A DNA stretch of 64,000 bases. Origin: Isoetes taiwanensis. Its lineage: Eukaryota > Streptophyta > Lycopodiopsida > Isoetales > Isoetaceae. A program made the translations under genes and the position numbers. Below are positions 33,040 to 43,277 of the stretch, piece after piece. Where the stretch lies: assembly GCA_021234155.1 (NCBI GenBank), contig JAJEKV010000033.1, positions 2,829,454 through 2,893,453 on the forward strand, given 5' to 3'. Each line of letters opens with the position of its first letter. Position 1 is the stretch's first letter. The notes beneath the pieces were generated by a model. The model was not told the DNA's origin. It worked only from the letters and a program-made list of their open reading frames with translations, and made no database searches.

Positions 33040-33475
33040 GCCTCGATCTCGTCAATATATTGGTTCAAATCTAGAGTTTCCTTTCGGAGCTCCCACCACT
33101 CTCAGAGAAAATCTCCTAGAAGTGTTGGTTTTGATGAAAGAAACTCAGAGAAATTAATCCCATCAATGCCATATTTTTTTCGCAAGCCAGCAAACATATT
33201 ACATTTTAAAAAGGCATGATGCTCATCTTCGATTTGAGGTTCCCGGCAGCAAGGACAGAATCGAAGTTCCCGTGGTATCTTCCCTCAGGATGGCTACTTA
33301 ATCTCATTTGCGATATAAGTTGTCTCTTCTTCATCCCTATACATGCATGTAAATAATCTTGTTCCCCATAAACCAACATTGGATTCACTTCATTTCGATA
33401 AAACTCCATCTTAACTCCTGGTTGGCTCCATAATTTTTTCCATGTTCTGTCCACTACCAAATCCCGTAAGCCCAC
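33040..33475 (-). pseudogene. LINE ORF2 C-terminal zinc region (frameshifted)
   Basis: The minus-strand frame 33475-33206 starts MGLRDLVVDRTWKKLWSQPG and carries KKRQLISQMRLSSHP. After a shift the other frame reads ELRFCPCCREPQIEDEHHAF then LKCNMFAGL, a C-C..H..C zinc-binding segment of the reverse-transcriptase-associated (zf-RVT) type. Confidence 0.8.
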
Positions 33476-33562
33476 ATCAGTATCTGGCAGATCCGTAAGA
33501 CTAATGCCCCACCATTCTGACCATGAAACAAGTTGTTGGTACCATCCATTATAACCAACTAC

Positions 33563-35023
33563 TTACTGTGATTCTACCAAGGCTTGATGCGGTAAGCGAG
33601 CCTCATCCATATGTATCAGTCGATTATAAAAAACCAGTGCTTGGTATAGCGCTTCAGTTTCAAATGGAATCATACCCACTTCAGCCAACATCATTTCATA
33701 TGGAGTTTGAACCTTTACGCCCAATTCTTGCAATAAGAACCTTTTCTGTACTTTCTCAATCTTAGCCCATTTATTTCTTGCTAACCCTGGCCCCCAAACT
33801 GGGCATCCATATAAAACCACTGGTTGTACCAAGGTTCTGAACACAAGTTTTCGCAAGAGCCACTGCCTTACTTCCATATTTCTCCACATACTAAAAACAC
33901 TGTATAAAGCTCGCAAACCTCCAGTTATTCTTTTTTCAACCCCCACATTCCATTTGTAATCATCAGTAAATTCTATTCCAAGATATTTATATTGATGTAA
34001 TTCTTGCCCTTCAAATCTCATATGTATCAACTGTCTTTTTCCTACCACCATAGTTTTAGTTTTACTCTCATTTACTTTCATTCCTGTCTCATGGCAAAAA
34101 GATTCTAAAGCATTTAATAATCGCTGAAGCCCATCTTCTGTTCTCGAGAGGAGGACAACGTCATCAGCATAGAATAATGCCTTAATCATATACCGTCCTA
34201 ATCTCACCCCCACAGCTCCTCTTTTCTCTCTCTCCAACCATTCCTCTAATTCATCGATAAACAGTCCGAAAAGTGTAGGAGATAGCAGACAACCTTGTTT
34301 AACTCCAACATTGCTTTCTATTTTGTCAGCCCCTTCCATTGGGAAGGATAATTCAATAAGCACCTTTTCATATAAACGAGCTACTCCATTTAAGAGTTGA
34401 TGTGGCACATGCAAATTCTCCAGCCTATTCCTCAACTTTTGCCTTGACACCCTGTCAAAGGCTTTGGTAAAATCTACGAAGCAGCAGAAAAATGAATTTT
34501 TGACCCCTTTTGCCCCTTCAGCAGTAACTCGCAATGTTAGCAAATGGTCAACAGTAGAGTGATTTTTTCGAAACCCTGCCTGCATTAAGGACCTCTTCCC
34601 ATGTTCATCTGCCCAACTGCTAATTTTATTCTCCATTGCTGCCCCAAGTAATTTCGCCATAGTGTTACTGACCATAATGGTTCTATAATTCTCAACTCGA
34701 TCTTTATCTCCAGCCTTAAATATAGGTATTAACCGATTCAGAGACCACTTCTCTAGAAAACCCTCATTTAAAGCTGAATTAAACATTCTAGCTATCCTTA
34801 TGCATACTTGCACACCTCCCCATTTCAAAATTTCTACTGCCATTCCTTCTGAATCCCTTGCTTTGCCATTAGACATCTTTTTAAGAGACAATGCAATATC
34901 GTCAGCTGTAAATATATCAGGAACTTGTTCATTCACCTCTCCAAATGATTTACTTCCTGGAATATTGTACAGATCCTTAACATACTCAAACAGGTCCTGT
35001 CGCGAAAATTTTTCCAAAGGCAC
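33563..35023 (-). CDS. LINE reverse transcriptase (copy A, intact domain)
   Basis: A 486-codon open frame with all RT blocks in order: KKMSNGKARDSEGMAVEIL, NRLIPIFKAGDKDRVENYRT, FRKNHSTVDHLL, VDFTKAFDRV, GVKQGCLLSPTLFGLFIDEL, the catalytic ALFYADDVVLLS, and KTKTMVVGKR. The post-RT region shows LYGCPVWGPGL and KIEKVQKRFLLQELG. It would make cDNA by target-primed reverse transcription. The frame opens at 35023 only because of a shift against the upstream linker. Confidence 0.95.
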   Translation of the reverse strand: MPLEKFSRQDLFEYVKDLYNIPGSKSFGEVNEQVPDIFTADDIALSLKKMSNGKARDSEGMAVEILKWGGVQVCIRIARMFNSALNEGFLEKWSLNRLIPIFKAGDKDRVENYRTIMVSNTMAKLLGAAMENKISSWADEHGKRSLMQAGFRKNHSTVDHLLTLRVTAEGAKGVKNSFFCCFVDFTKAFDRVSRQKLRNRLENLHVPHQLLNGVARLYEKVLIELSFPMEGADKIESNVGVKQGCLLSPTLFGLFIDELEEWLEREKRGAVGVRLGRYMIKALFYADDVVLLSRTEDGLQRLLNALESFCHETGMKVNESKTKTMVVGKRQLIHMRFEGQELHQYKYLGIEFTDDYKWNVGVEKRITGGLRALYSVFSMWRNMEVRQWLLRKLVFRTLVQPVVLYGCPVWGPGLARNKWAKIEKVQKRFLLQELGVKVQTPYEMMLAEVGMIPFETEALYQALVFYNRLIHMDEARLPHQALVESQ

Positions 35024-35033
35024 CCCCTTTGCC

Positions 35034-35282
35034 TTAAATCGGTTCTAGAAGTTTTTTTGTCTTTCTTTCCTTTCGCCTAACAAAATGTTGCAAATGTTGC
35101 TTATGATGCGTAAATTTTTTGAACATTTTTCGTGCTTCTCGCTTATCTAGAGTATTAAAATAGTGCTCTCTAGCTTTGTGACAGTCTACATCCCACCATG
35201 ATTGGTTTTTTCTCTTATGCATATACCCTTTGGTATGCCCAAAAACCTTTTCTGCAGTATCTAGCAATATCTGCGTAAACAA
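35034..35282 (-). pseudogene. LINE ORF2 linker between endonuclease and RT (copy A)
   Basis: Reads MFTQILLDTAEKVFGHTKGY then WWDVDCHKAREHYFNTLDKR and ends in a lysine-rich stretch. A stop (TAG, at 35310) divides it from the endonuclease, and a frameshift at about 35030 divides it from the RT. Confidence 0.85.
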
Positions 35283-35309
35283 TTGATTCTGTTCTACTAG
35301 CCCTTCTGG

Positions 35310-36188
35310 CTAATTCAAATTCCCAAAAACTGCTTCAATTTCCTTACGAAAAATCCCTGCTTTATTCCAACACAGGCGCAACTTACCACCTTGTGTTTTC
35401 CATGATTGATGCCTTGGAGCTCTTATCTCCAAAGTAGAGCACAATAAAGCATGGTCAGAATCTGGCTGATCTAATATCTGAAAGCCTTTAAGCAAAGCGG
35501 CAGCATCTGGCATTCCAATAGCATAATCCACAACACTAGAACCTTGAGGGGTATTACAAGTGAAAACATCAGTCTTGGGGAATTGGTTTGTTCCATTATA
35601 TATCACCATATCAAATGTCTCACAGAGTTGTAGTAAATGCTCTCCGATAGGATTATTATCGTAATTTGCAGAGGTCCTCTCCCAACCAATACTTTTAGCA
35701 GGGATTTCATCTAGCCAAATGTTATCCAAGTCTCCTAGAAAAACATTTGCTTGAGAATCTTTCACCCTTGCATTAAAATCCCCCATCAAAATTACTATGC
35801 CTTTTTGCTTAAACTCTGCTATATCATTTGCCAAGTGAGTGAACAGGTCATTCAAACTTAAATCCTCTTCATCATAAACCCCTCCAGTGACTAAGGGAGC
35901 AAAATAAACTGCTGCAATATACATAAGTGAGGCCCCTCCTTTAATTTCAATCCACATAAACTGGTTGTGCCTGCTAGCCTTAACAACTGTAATATTTTTA
36001 CAAATCTGTTTTCGCGCAAAGCAAGCTATGCCACCAAAGCCTCTCCCTCTAACTCCTCTTTTCTCATTCCATAGCGTATGCACTTTCTCAAAGCCATTGA
36101 TCTCTCCAATCCTAGCACCTTCGTGTTCCCAGGTTTCTACAAAAATAATGGCATCAAAATCCTTTAGTGCTTCTTGAACAGTGATCAA
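35310..36188 (-). CDS. LINE endonuclease domain (copy A)
   Basis: Apurinic-type (EEP) endonuclease. Motifs: FDAIIFVETWEHEG (metal-binding E), IVILMGDFNARVKD (catalytic GDFN), SVVDYAIG and SDHALLCSTL (final D-H). Upstream of the first Met the same frame continues as ELKTLRLGVWNIHSLSCRKL, which carries the conserved N-terminal asparagine, so the true domain starts earlier (about 36245), directly after the ORF1 stop. Confidence 0.9.
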   Translation of the reverse strand: MITVQEALKDFDAIIFVETWEHEGARIGEINGFEKVHTLWNEKRGVRGRGFGGIACFARKQICKNITVVKASRHNQFMWIEIKGGASLMYIAAVYFAPLVTGGVYDEEDLSLNDLFTHLANDIAEFKQKGIVILMGDFNARVKDSQANVFLGDLDNIWLDEIPAKSIGWERTSANYDNNPIGEHLLQLCETFDMVIYNGTNQFPKTDVFTCNTPQGSSVVDYAIGMPDAAALLKGFQILDQPDSDHALLCSTLEIRAPRHQSWKTQGGKLRLCWNKAGIFRKEIEAVFGNLN

Positions 36189-36245
36189 CTTTCTGCAACT
36201 GAGACTATGGATGTTCCATACACCAAGCCTGAGGGTCTTGAGTTC

Positions 36246-36680
36246 CTAGAAGCGATCACGCACTATAACTCTACCCCCCTGGATATATGCATATTTGCCC
36301 ATCGCTTTAATTTCCTTCACCTCAGTCAGTAAACTTCGCAATTCCATTTGCTGCTTGGGAGTTAGATCCTCGTTTATCCATAGCTTTTGCCCTTTCAAAG
36401 CACTTCTATTATGCAAGACTCTATTTCGAGCTTCCACATCTCGAAAGCGCATGATTACAGGCCTAGGCGTACCTTCTAACTTTTTCCCAACTCTTCTGCA
36501 GCTTTGAACACCAGGATCGTGCAAGAACATTACATCTTTAAAGAATTCATTTACTGTTTTAGCCACATCCTCCGGTTCTTCTTCAGCCAAACCAGTTAAT
36601 TTCAGATTTAATTGGCGATATGCCTGTGCCTGTTCTTCTTTTGCCCTTTCGTCTAGAAGAGTGGATACTCTAGTCTCCAC
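36246..36680 (-). pseudogene. LINE ORF1, C-terminal part (copy A, truncated at the duplication joint)
   Basis: Starts at ETRVSTLLDERAKEEQA, continues RQLNLKLTGLAEEEP and VIMRFRDVEARNRVLHNRSA (an RRM-like L1 ORF1 fold) and ends VRDRF-TAG. The N-terminal half is replaced by RT sequence of copy B at 36681. The stop is in the same frame as ORF2. Confidence 0.85.
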
Positions 36681-37800
36681 TAAAAACACTGTATAAAGCT
36701 CGCAAACCTCCAGTTATTCTTTTTTCAACCCCCACATTCCATTTGTAATCATCAGTAAATTCTATTCCAAGATATTTATATTGATGTATCTGTTCCAATT
36801 CTTGCCCTTCAAATCTCATATGTATCAACTGTCTTTTTCCTACCACCATAGTTTTAGTTTTACTCTCATTTACTTTCATTCCTGTCTCATGGCAAAAAGA
36901 TTCTAAAGCATTTAATAATCGCTGAAGCCCATCTTCTGTTCTCGAGAGGAGGACAACGTCATCAGCATAGAATAATGCCTTAATCATATACCGTCCTAAT
37001 CTCACCCCCACAGCTCCTCTTTTCTCTCTCTCCAACCATTCCTCTAATTCATCGATAAACAGTCCGAAAAGTGTAGGAGATAGCGGACAACCTTGTTTAA
37101 CTCCAACATTGCTTTCTATTTTGTCAGCCCCTTCCATTGGGAAGGATAATTCAATAAGCACCTTTTCATATAAACGAGCTACTCCATTTAAGAGTTGATG
37201 TGGCACATGCAAATTCTCCAGCCTATTCCTCAACTTTTGCCTTGACACCCTGTCAAAGGCTTTGGTAAAATCTGACGGGCAGAGAAAAATGAATTTTTGA
37301 CCCCTTTTGCCCCTTCAAGAAGAACTTCGCAATGTTAGCAAATGGTCAACGGAGAGTGATTTTTTCGAACCACGCTTTTGCATTAAGGACCTCTTCCCAT
37401 GTTCATCGCCTAAGCGCTAATTTTATTCTCCATTGCTGCCCCAAGTAATTTAAGCCATAGTGTTCCCGACCATAATGGTTCTATAATTCTCAACTCGATC
37501 TTTATCTCCAGCCTTAAATATAGGTATTAACCGATTCAGAGACCACTTCTCTAGAAAACCCTCATTTAAAGCTGAATTAAACATTCTAGCTATCCTTATG
37601 CATACTTGCACGCCTCCCCATTTCAAAATTTCTACTGCCATTCCTTCTGAATCCCTTGCTTTGCCATTAGACATCTTTTTAAGAGACAATGCAATATCGT
37701 CAGCTGTAAATATATCAGGCACTTGTTCATTCACCTCTCCAAATGATTTACTTCCTGGAATATTGTACAGATCCTTAACATAATCAAACAGGTCCTGCGC
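36681..37800 (-). pseudogene. LINE reverse transcriptase (copy B, truncated and damaged)
   Basis: Frames 36670-37248 (RT core with GVKQGCPLSPTLFGLFIDEL and ALFYADDVVLLS, ending ALYSVFS at the joint) and 37450-37734 (KKMSNGKARDSEGMAVEIL) match copy A closely. Between 37270 and 37450 many one- to three-base differences break the frame. The post-RT end is absent because the duplication starts at LYSVFS. Confidence 0.9.
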
Positions 37801-38105
37801 GAAAAATTTTCCAGAGACACCCCCTTTGCCTTAAATCGGTTCTAGAAGTTTTTTTGTCTTTCTTTCAGATCGCCTAACAAATGTTGCAAATGTTGCTAAT
37901 GATGCGTAAATTTTTTGAACATTTTTCGTGCTTCTCGCTTATCTAGAGTATTAAAATAGTGCTCTCTAGCTTTGTGACAATCTACATCCCACCATGATTG
38001 GTTTTTTCTCTTATGCATATACCCTTTGGTATGCCCAAAAACCTTTTCTGCAGTATCTAGCAATATCTGCGTAAACAATTGATTCTGTTCTACTAGCCCT
38101 TCTGG

Positions 38106-38984
38106 CTAATTCAAATTCCCAAAAACTGCTTCAATTTCCTTACGAAAAATCCCTGCTTTATTCCAACACAGGCGCAACTTACCACCTTGTGTTTTCCATG
38201 ATTGATGCCTTGGAGCTCTTATCTCCAAAGTAGAGCACAATAAAGCATGGTCAGAATCTGGCTGATCTAATATCTGAAAGCCTTTAAGCAAAGCGGCAGC
38301 ATCTGGCATTCCAATAGCATAATCCACAACACTAGAACCTTGAGGGGTATTACAAGTGAAAACATCAGTCTTGGGGAATTGGTTTGTTCCATTATATATC
38401 ACCATATCAAATGTCTCACAGAGTTGTAGTAAATGCTCTCCCATAGGATTATTATCGTAATTTGCAGAGGTCCTCTCCCAACCAATACTTTTAGCAGGGA
38501 TTTCATCTAGCCAAATGTTATCCAAGTCTCCTAGAAAAACATTTGCTTGAGAATCTTTCACCCTTGCATTAAAATCCCCCATCAAAATTACTATGCCTTT
38601 TTGCTTAAACTCTGCTATATCATTTGCCAAGTGAGTGAACGGGTCATTCAAACTTAAATCCTCTTCATCATAAACCCCTCCAGTGACTAAGGGAGCAAAA
38701 TAAACTGCTGCAATATACATAAGTGAGGCCCCTCCTTTAATTTCAATCCACATAAACTGGTTGTGCCTGCTAGCCTTAACAACTGTAATATTTTTACAAA
38801 CCTGTTTTCGCGCAAAGCAAGCTATGCCACCAAAGCCTCTCCCTCTAACTCCTCTTTTCTCATTCCATAGCGTATGCACTTTCTCAAAGCCATTGATCTC
38901 TCCAATCCTAGCACCTTCGTGTTCCCAGGTTTCTACAAAAATAATGGCATCAAAATCCTTTATTGCTTCTTGAACAGTGATCAA
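38106..38984 (-). CDS. LINE endonuclease domain (copy B)
   Basis: 292 codons, nearly identical to 35310-36188 (a few substitutions). The same motifs are present: FVETWEHEG, LMGDFNARV, SDHALL. As in copy A the frame extends upstream without a Met to the ORF1 stop at 39042. Confidence 0.9.
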   Translation of the reverse strand: MITVQEAIKDFDAIIFVETWEHEGARIGEINGFEKVHTLWNEKRGVRGRGFGGIACFARKQVCKNITVVKASRHNQFMWIEIKGGASLMYIAAVYFAPLVTGGVYDEEDLSLNDPFTHLANDIAEFKQKGIVILMGDFNARVKDSQANVFLGDLDNIWLDEIPAKSIGWERTSANYDNNPMGEHLLQLCETFDMVIYNGTNQFPKTDVFTCNTPQGSSVVDYAIGMPDAAALLKGFQILDQPDSDHALLCSTLEIRAPRHQSWKTQGGKLRLCWNKAGIFRKEIEAVFGNLN

Positions 38985-39041
38985 CTTTCTGCAACTGAGA
39001 CTATGGATGTTCCATACACCAAGCCTGAGGGTCTTGAGTTC

Positions 39042-39961
39042 CTAGAAGCGATCACGCACTATAACTCTACCCCCCTGGATATATGCATATTTGCCCATCG
39101 CTTTAATTTCCTTCACCTCAGTCAGTAAACTTCGCAATTCCATTTGCTGCTTGGGAGTTAGATCCTCGTTTATCCATAGCTTTTGCCCTTTCAAAGCACT
39201 TCTATTATGCAAGACTCTATTTCGAGCTTCCACATTACAGGCCTAGGCGTACCTTCTAACTTTTTTCCAACTCTTCTGCAGCTTTGAACACCAGGATCGT
39301 GCAAGAACATTACATCTTTAAAGAATTCATTTACTGTTTTAGCCACATCCTCCGGTTCTTCTTCAGCCAACCCAGTTAATTTCAGATTTAATTGACGATA
39401 TGCCCGTGCCTGTTCTTCTTTTGCCCTTTCATCTAGAAGAGTGGATACTCTAGTCTCCACTTCTTCCACGATATGGTCAGCTGTTAATTCATCTGGCTTA
39501 GAATCTTTCACATCCCTCTGTACCGCTCTCAAATCCTTGATCTCTTGGTGTGATATAACCACTGCTTGCTTAGCTTCTGTTACTGCCTCACGCAAAGAAA
39601 TCAATTCTGTTTTCAATTGACAATTCTCTTTTTGCAAACTAGTCACCTGTGCTCTCAGAGTTTCTACTGCATTCAGGATTTTCACAAACATACTAGGAAC
39701 TGACATACCTTTAAGGCATTCAGCATCTCTCATAGCAGCATCAGCCTCAAGCAACTCTCCAATCTGCAAATTTTCGTTTGCTTTGAACGGCACAGCGGCA
39801 GCATCGATTTCTTGAGATTTCGGCACTGTAGCATCCGGATTTTCTTCTGTGATAACAAATTCAGGTTCTTGGTCAGAAATGTTGACATCCGCCACTGTAG
39901 CAACCTCGTTAGTCCAAGATTTCTGTTTGCCCTTTTTCTCTGTCTTGTCTTTAGGCGGCAT
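39042..39961 (-). pseudogene. LINE ORF1 (copy B, start intact, frameshifted)
   Basis: Starts MPPKDKTEKKGKQKSW at 39961. Residues about 95-160 form a coiled coil (TLRAQVTSLQKENCQLKTEL, SLREAVTEAKQAV). The RRM-like part follows (QLNLKLTGLAEEEPEDVAKT). Compared with copy A a 17-base deletion at about 39235 shifts the frame, so the end (39042-39233, EARNRVLHNRS to VRDRF) reads separately. ORF1 proteins of L1-type elements bind RNA as trimers. Confidence 0.85.
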
Positions 39962-40037
39962 AATGGCAACCGAAAAAAGCGGATCGAGACTCTAATAGGT
40001 CCAATCCGAGCTTTTTAACCGAAGAAATTCGATCATG

Positions 40038-42110
40038 AACTATTTCTCACATTCTCCTTTCATGACCGAATTTATCAGTGATCTTTTATCCTCAGCGGCT
40101 TCTAGTATACCAAGCTCCTTGTGCAACTTCATAAACCTGTTAACTGGTAATACTTTTGTAAAGATGTCTGCAATCTGGTTTTCTGTACATTTGTATTCAA
40201 CTTTGATATAACCTTTGGCCACCATATCTTTGAGATAGTGTATATGGATCTCAATGTGTTTAACTGGATTTTTTATGATTGCTAAGCAACTCAGGCTATC
40301 AATATACAATATTGTAGAGCCTTTCTGAATTGCACCCAGTTCATTTAATATTCTCCTTGCCCAAATGATTTCTCTAGCTGTTAGAGAAGCAGCATTATAT
40401 TCTGCCTCTGCTGTGGACATGACAATGCATCCTTGTTTTTTGCTTCTCCAAGCAACACAACTTGCGCCAACCTTAATAACATAACCTGAAGTTGATTGTC
40501 TGGAATCTAGGTCACCTCCCCAGTCTGCATCGGAATAAGCTATGAGCTCCAGAATGTTATTTGAGAATGTTAGATCTTCCTTTTGTGTTCCTTTCAAATA
40601 TCTTAGCACTCTCTTTGCTGCAAAACAGTGCGGTTTCCCTAGATCTGTTCCAAATCTGCTCAACAGATTTACACTATATGCTATATCTGGCCTGCAGCAA
40701 TTAGCAACATAAAGTAAACATCCAACTAATTCACGGTATGGATATTTTACCATTTCCACTCTTTCACAGTCATTCTTAGGACTCAAGCTAGTAGACAACT
40801 TCTGCCCAGTAGCTAATGGAGATCTGACACTATTACATTCTGCTAAACCGAACTTATGCAACATTCCTTGTATATTGTCACTTTGAGTAAGTGTGATCTT
40901 ATTATTCTTTCAATCTCTGTATACCTCCATTTCCAAGAAACCTCTTGAGTTGTCCAAAATATGTCATGTTGAACCTGTTACTTAGTACTTATTTGCAATG
41001 ATTCAAACATTCCACATTATTTGAGACAATGATATTATCATCTACATACAAAGCAATAATGCAGAAATTACCTGTCTCGAAATATGTATAGATTTCCATC
41101 ATTCTGCAACTTTTCAAAGCCTTGCTCCTTGAGAAATCCATCAATGCACAGTATCATTGCCTTGATGATTGCGTTAAACCATATACTGCTTTTTTTAGTC
41201 TCCATACTTTGATTTTCCTTTGCTCAAAGCTTGGTGCCTGCTGCATATAAATTTCTTCATCAAGCTTTACATTTAAGAAGGCAGTTTATATATCCATGTG
41301 ATGCACTTCCAGATCTAAAACATTTGCAAATGCTAACAAAATTCTCAAGCTAGTGAGCTTGACAATAGGGTAAATAGTTTCTTTAAAATCTATTCCTTTT
41401 TTTTGTGAGAAACCTTGTGCTACTAATCTTGCCTTGTACTTCTTTTCACCATCCTTTCCTAATTTTACTTTAAAGATCCACTTGTTTCCCACAATATTCC
41501 TTCCTTTAGGTTTTTCCACAACATCATAGGTTTCAGTCCTCTCAATGGACTTCATTTCATTTCCATTGCTGCTCTCCATTCCTTTGCATTTTCACCTTCT
41601 ATTGCATGCTCAAAATCTTTGGATATTTCAGGATCTAATATGGCCATTATTTCATTAATTTCAATATCATCTTTCTGAATCCTTTTAGTTTGCCCTGTAT
41701 CATTTCTTCCATAATCTTTTTCATCTATATCCTTCAGTTCATCTCTCAAAGTCTCAGCTTCTGTACGTCTCCTGTTTCTTATCCTTTTAACATTCTCCTA
41801 TTCACCTGCATTGTCATTAACCTGTTCAATCTCATCTGAAGTTTGTGGCTGTAACTTTTCCTCACTGTCATCATTGTCTCCAGTTTGTGACTGTATCTTA
41901 TCCTCATAGTTTTACAACAGGTTTTACATTGATTCTAGTTGCAATTTTTTCACTGTTATTGTTAGAGAAAAGATTATATCTACTATCCAAATCTCCACTA
42001 TTTTTATATTATATCCCTTTATTGAATCTTACATCTCTGCTTACCAATATTCTTCTCTTTGTTGGATTGAAAGTTCTGTAACCCTTAACATGTTTGAAAT
42101 GCATGAGATG
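40038..42110 (-). mobile_element. Copia element E5 remnant (integrase end, RT, RNase H)
   Basis: Minus-strand frames 41552-41749 (linker), 41286-41579 (RT start: ETYDVVEKPKGRNIVGNKWI, ARLVAQGFSQKKGIDF) and 40040-40864 (RNase H: YPYRELVGCLLYVANCCRPD, DADWGGDLDSRQSTSGYV, STAEAEYNAASL, ADIFTKVLPVNRFMKL). Between them the RT centre (YVDDNII) is readable in broken frames. At the right end GYRTFNPTKRRIL-type integrase-end sequence fades at about 42110. It is a different lineage from E1-E4, similar to the remnants at 57 kb and 60 kb. The left end is cut by the LINE. Confidence 0.9.
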
Positions 42111-42254
42111 CCCAAATGTACGGCATCATATATGTTAATGTAGCTTCAAATATGAGCTATTTCATGTGAATACTTAGAAAGACTTGATACTAAAGTAACT
42201 CTGTTGGTCCTGTTTCTTTGATGAGTTTTTACCATATCCCTCTTGAACAACAAG

Positions 42255-43277
42255 CACTTGAATGTTCAGATCTCTTAGATAACGTTTGGAGGCGTGCTGA
42301 TAAACATATTTATAAGCCCCAATTGCACAGGTGTTGTTTCCATTATAGTATACGCCTCATGGCCAGTGATTTTGTTCCTTCAAAGGATAAAAAATGGGTC
42401 TTACGTCGCATGCAAAGGTAGCACTGTTACTGTATGTTAACAGCTGATACTTTTGTTATAATGTACTTTATAGATACTTGGATGGGGAGCAGCTTGATGC
42501 ACCTGAAGAAGCAGCACCTATAGATGGTCAGTTAGTTGGATCGTGGACTTTCCAGAAAGTCCAGGTGTACGAGCTCAAGAAGAAACAAGAAAGGCATTGT
42601 CAAGCATGGTACATACTTCAGTTTTGGAATGGGCTAAGGCTAATGAAATAAAATTTGATCTTCAGATTCCAGAAAATATAATTTCTCCAACATCATCTAA
42701 GTTGAAAAGACAGTTAAGTAACCACTGCTCTTGTATTCTCCATTATTGCCACATTGCTAAAAACAATGTGTTAACTCTGTCGCCCATGAAATTTGCTAAA
42801 AACATAGCCTCTATCCTCAATCTACATGCAGCTAGTCAGAGGGTTTTGATATACAGGCAACCAAAGGATATATAAATTTTTATCGTGAGGTCTCTCAAGC
42901 CAAGGCTTTCAAAAGGGAAGGAAGATGATCAACATGCAGGAAGCTAAATCAAGTTCTTGCATTGTAAATAACCATCATAAAAAGTGTTGTTGAAAATTCT
43001 GATGGAGAAGTCAGCCTTTGGTCCTGAGGAATTTCACCTTTACTAGAAGTATTAGAGTGCAGTGCATAATGATAGGCCCGAAGATGTGACAGGAGAAAAG
43101 TATAAGAGGTTCTTGGTGTCCACTCCACTAGTTGATATTGCTCCTACATGTGATAATACTGTTCCATCTTCAGGTTTTGGTTCCTTCCATCAGCAGTACA
43201 GGATCGATGGCCAGTTAGTTGCAGTGGGTCTTGGTTCCTTCCATCAGCAATACAGAGTTAGTTGCAGTGGGTCTGAT
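42255..43277 (+). pseudogene. ATE1: ATE1 (arginyl-tRNA--protein transferase) pseudogene
   Basis: ATE1 adds arginine to N-terminal Asp/Glu for the N-degron pathway. The sequence reads DNVWRRADKHIYKPQLHRCC, IRLMASDFVPSKDKKWVLRR, a 56 bp GT..AG gap (42418-42473), then RYLDGEQLDAPEE. Downstream is KANEIKFDLQIPENI, then FGPEEFHLY-stop-KY-stop and VHNDRPEDVTGEKYKRFLVS with GFGSFHQQYRIDGQLVAVG. These are the ATE1 blocks YKPxxxxxC, IRLxASDF, (D/E)PEExxLYxxYQ, VHNDxP and GFGSFHQQYxxDGxLxAVG. Two stops at 43044-43057, at least two frameshifts, a partial duplication of GSFHQQY at 43231, and absence of the N-terminal Cys cluster and C-terminus show it is broken. The retained intron-like gap argues against a simple retrocopy. 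Confidence 0.85.

Larger units (their letters stand above)
33892..39460. repeat. Direct tandem repeat within the LINE (33892-36680 and 36681-39460)
   Basis: Each copy runs from the RT (ALYSVFS) through the endonuclease to ORF1 (ETRVST). The joint at 36680/36681 fuses CTCTAGTCTCCAC of ORF1 to TAAAAACACTG of RT. Lengths are 2789 and 2780 bp. Confidence 0.85.
32950..40030 (-). mobile_element. LINE with internal 2.8 kb tandem duplication
   Basis: A minus-strand non-LTR element. Its start (ORF1 ATG) is at 39961 and its 3' end is an A-rich tail, (ATAAATA)n on the minus strand, at about 32950-32982. Reading from 39961 down: ORF1, endonuclease and partial RT (to 36681), then partial ORF1, endonuclease and full RT (36680-33563), then a C-terminal zinc region. 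The order is explained by one element whose segment 33892-36680 is repeated at 36681-39460. ORF2 carries stops and shifts, so it is not intact. It has truncated the copia remnant to its right (40038 onward). Target duplications were not resolved. Confidence 0.9.
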
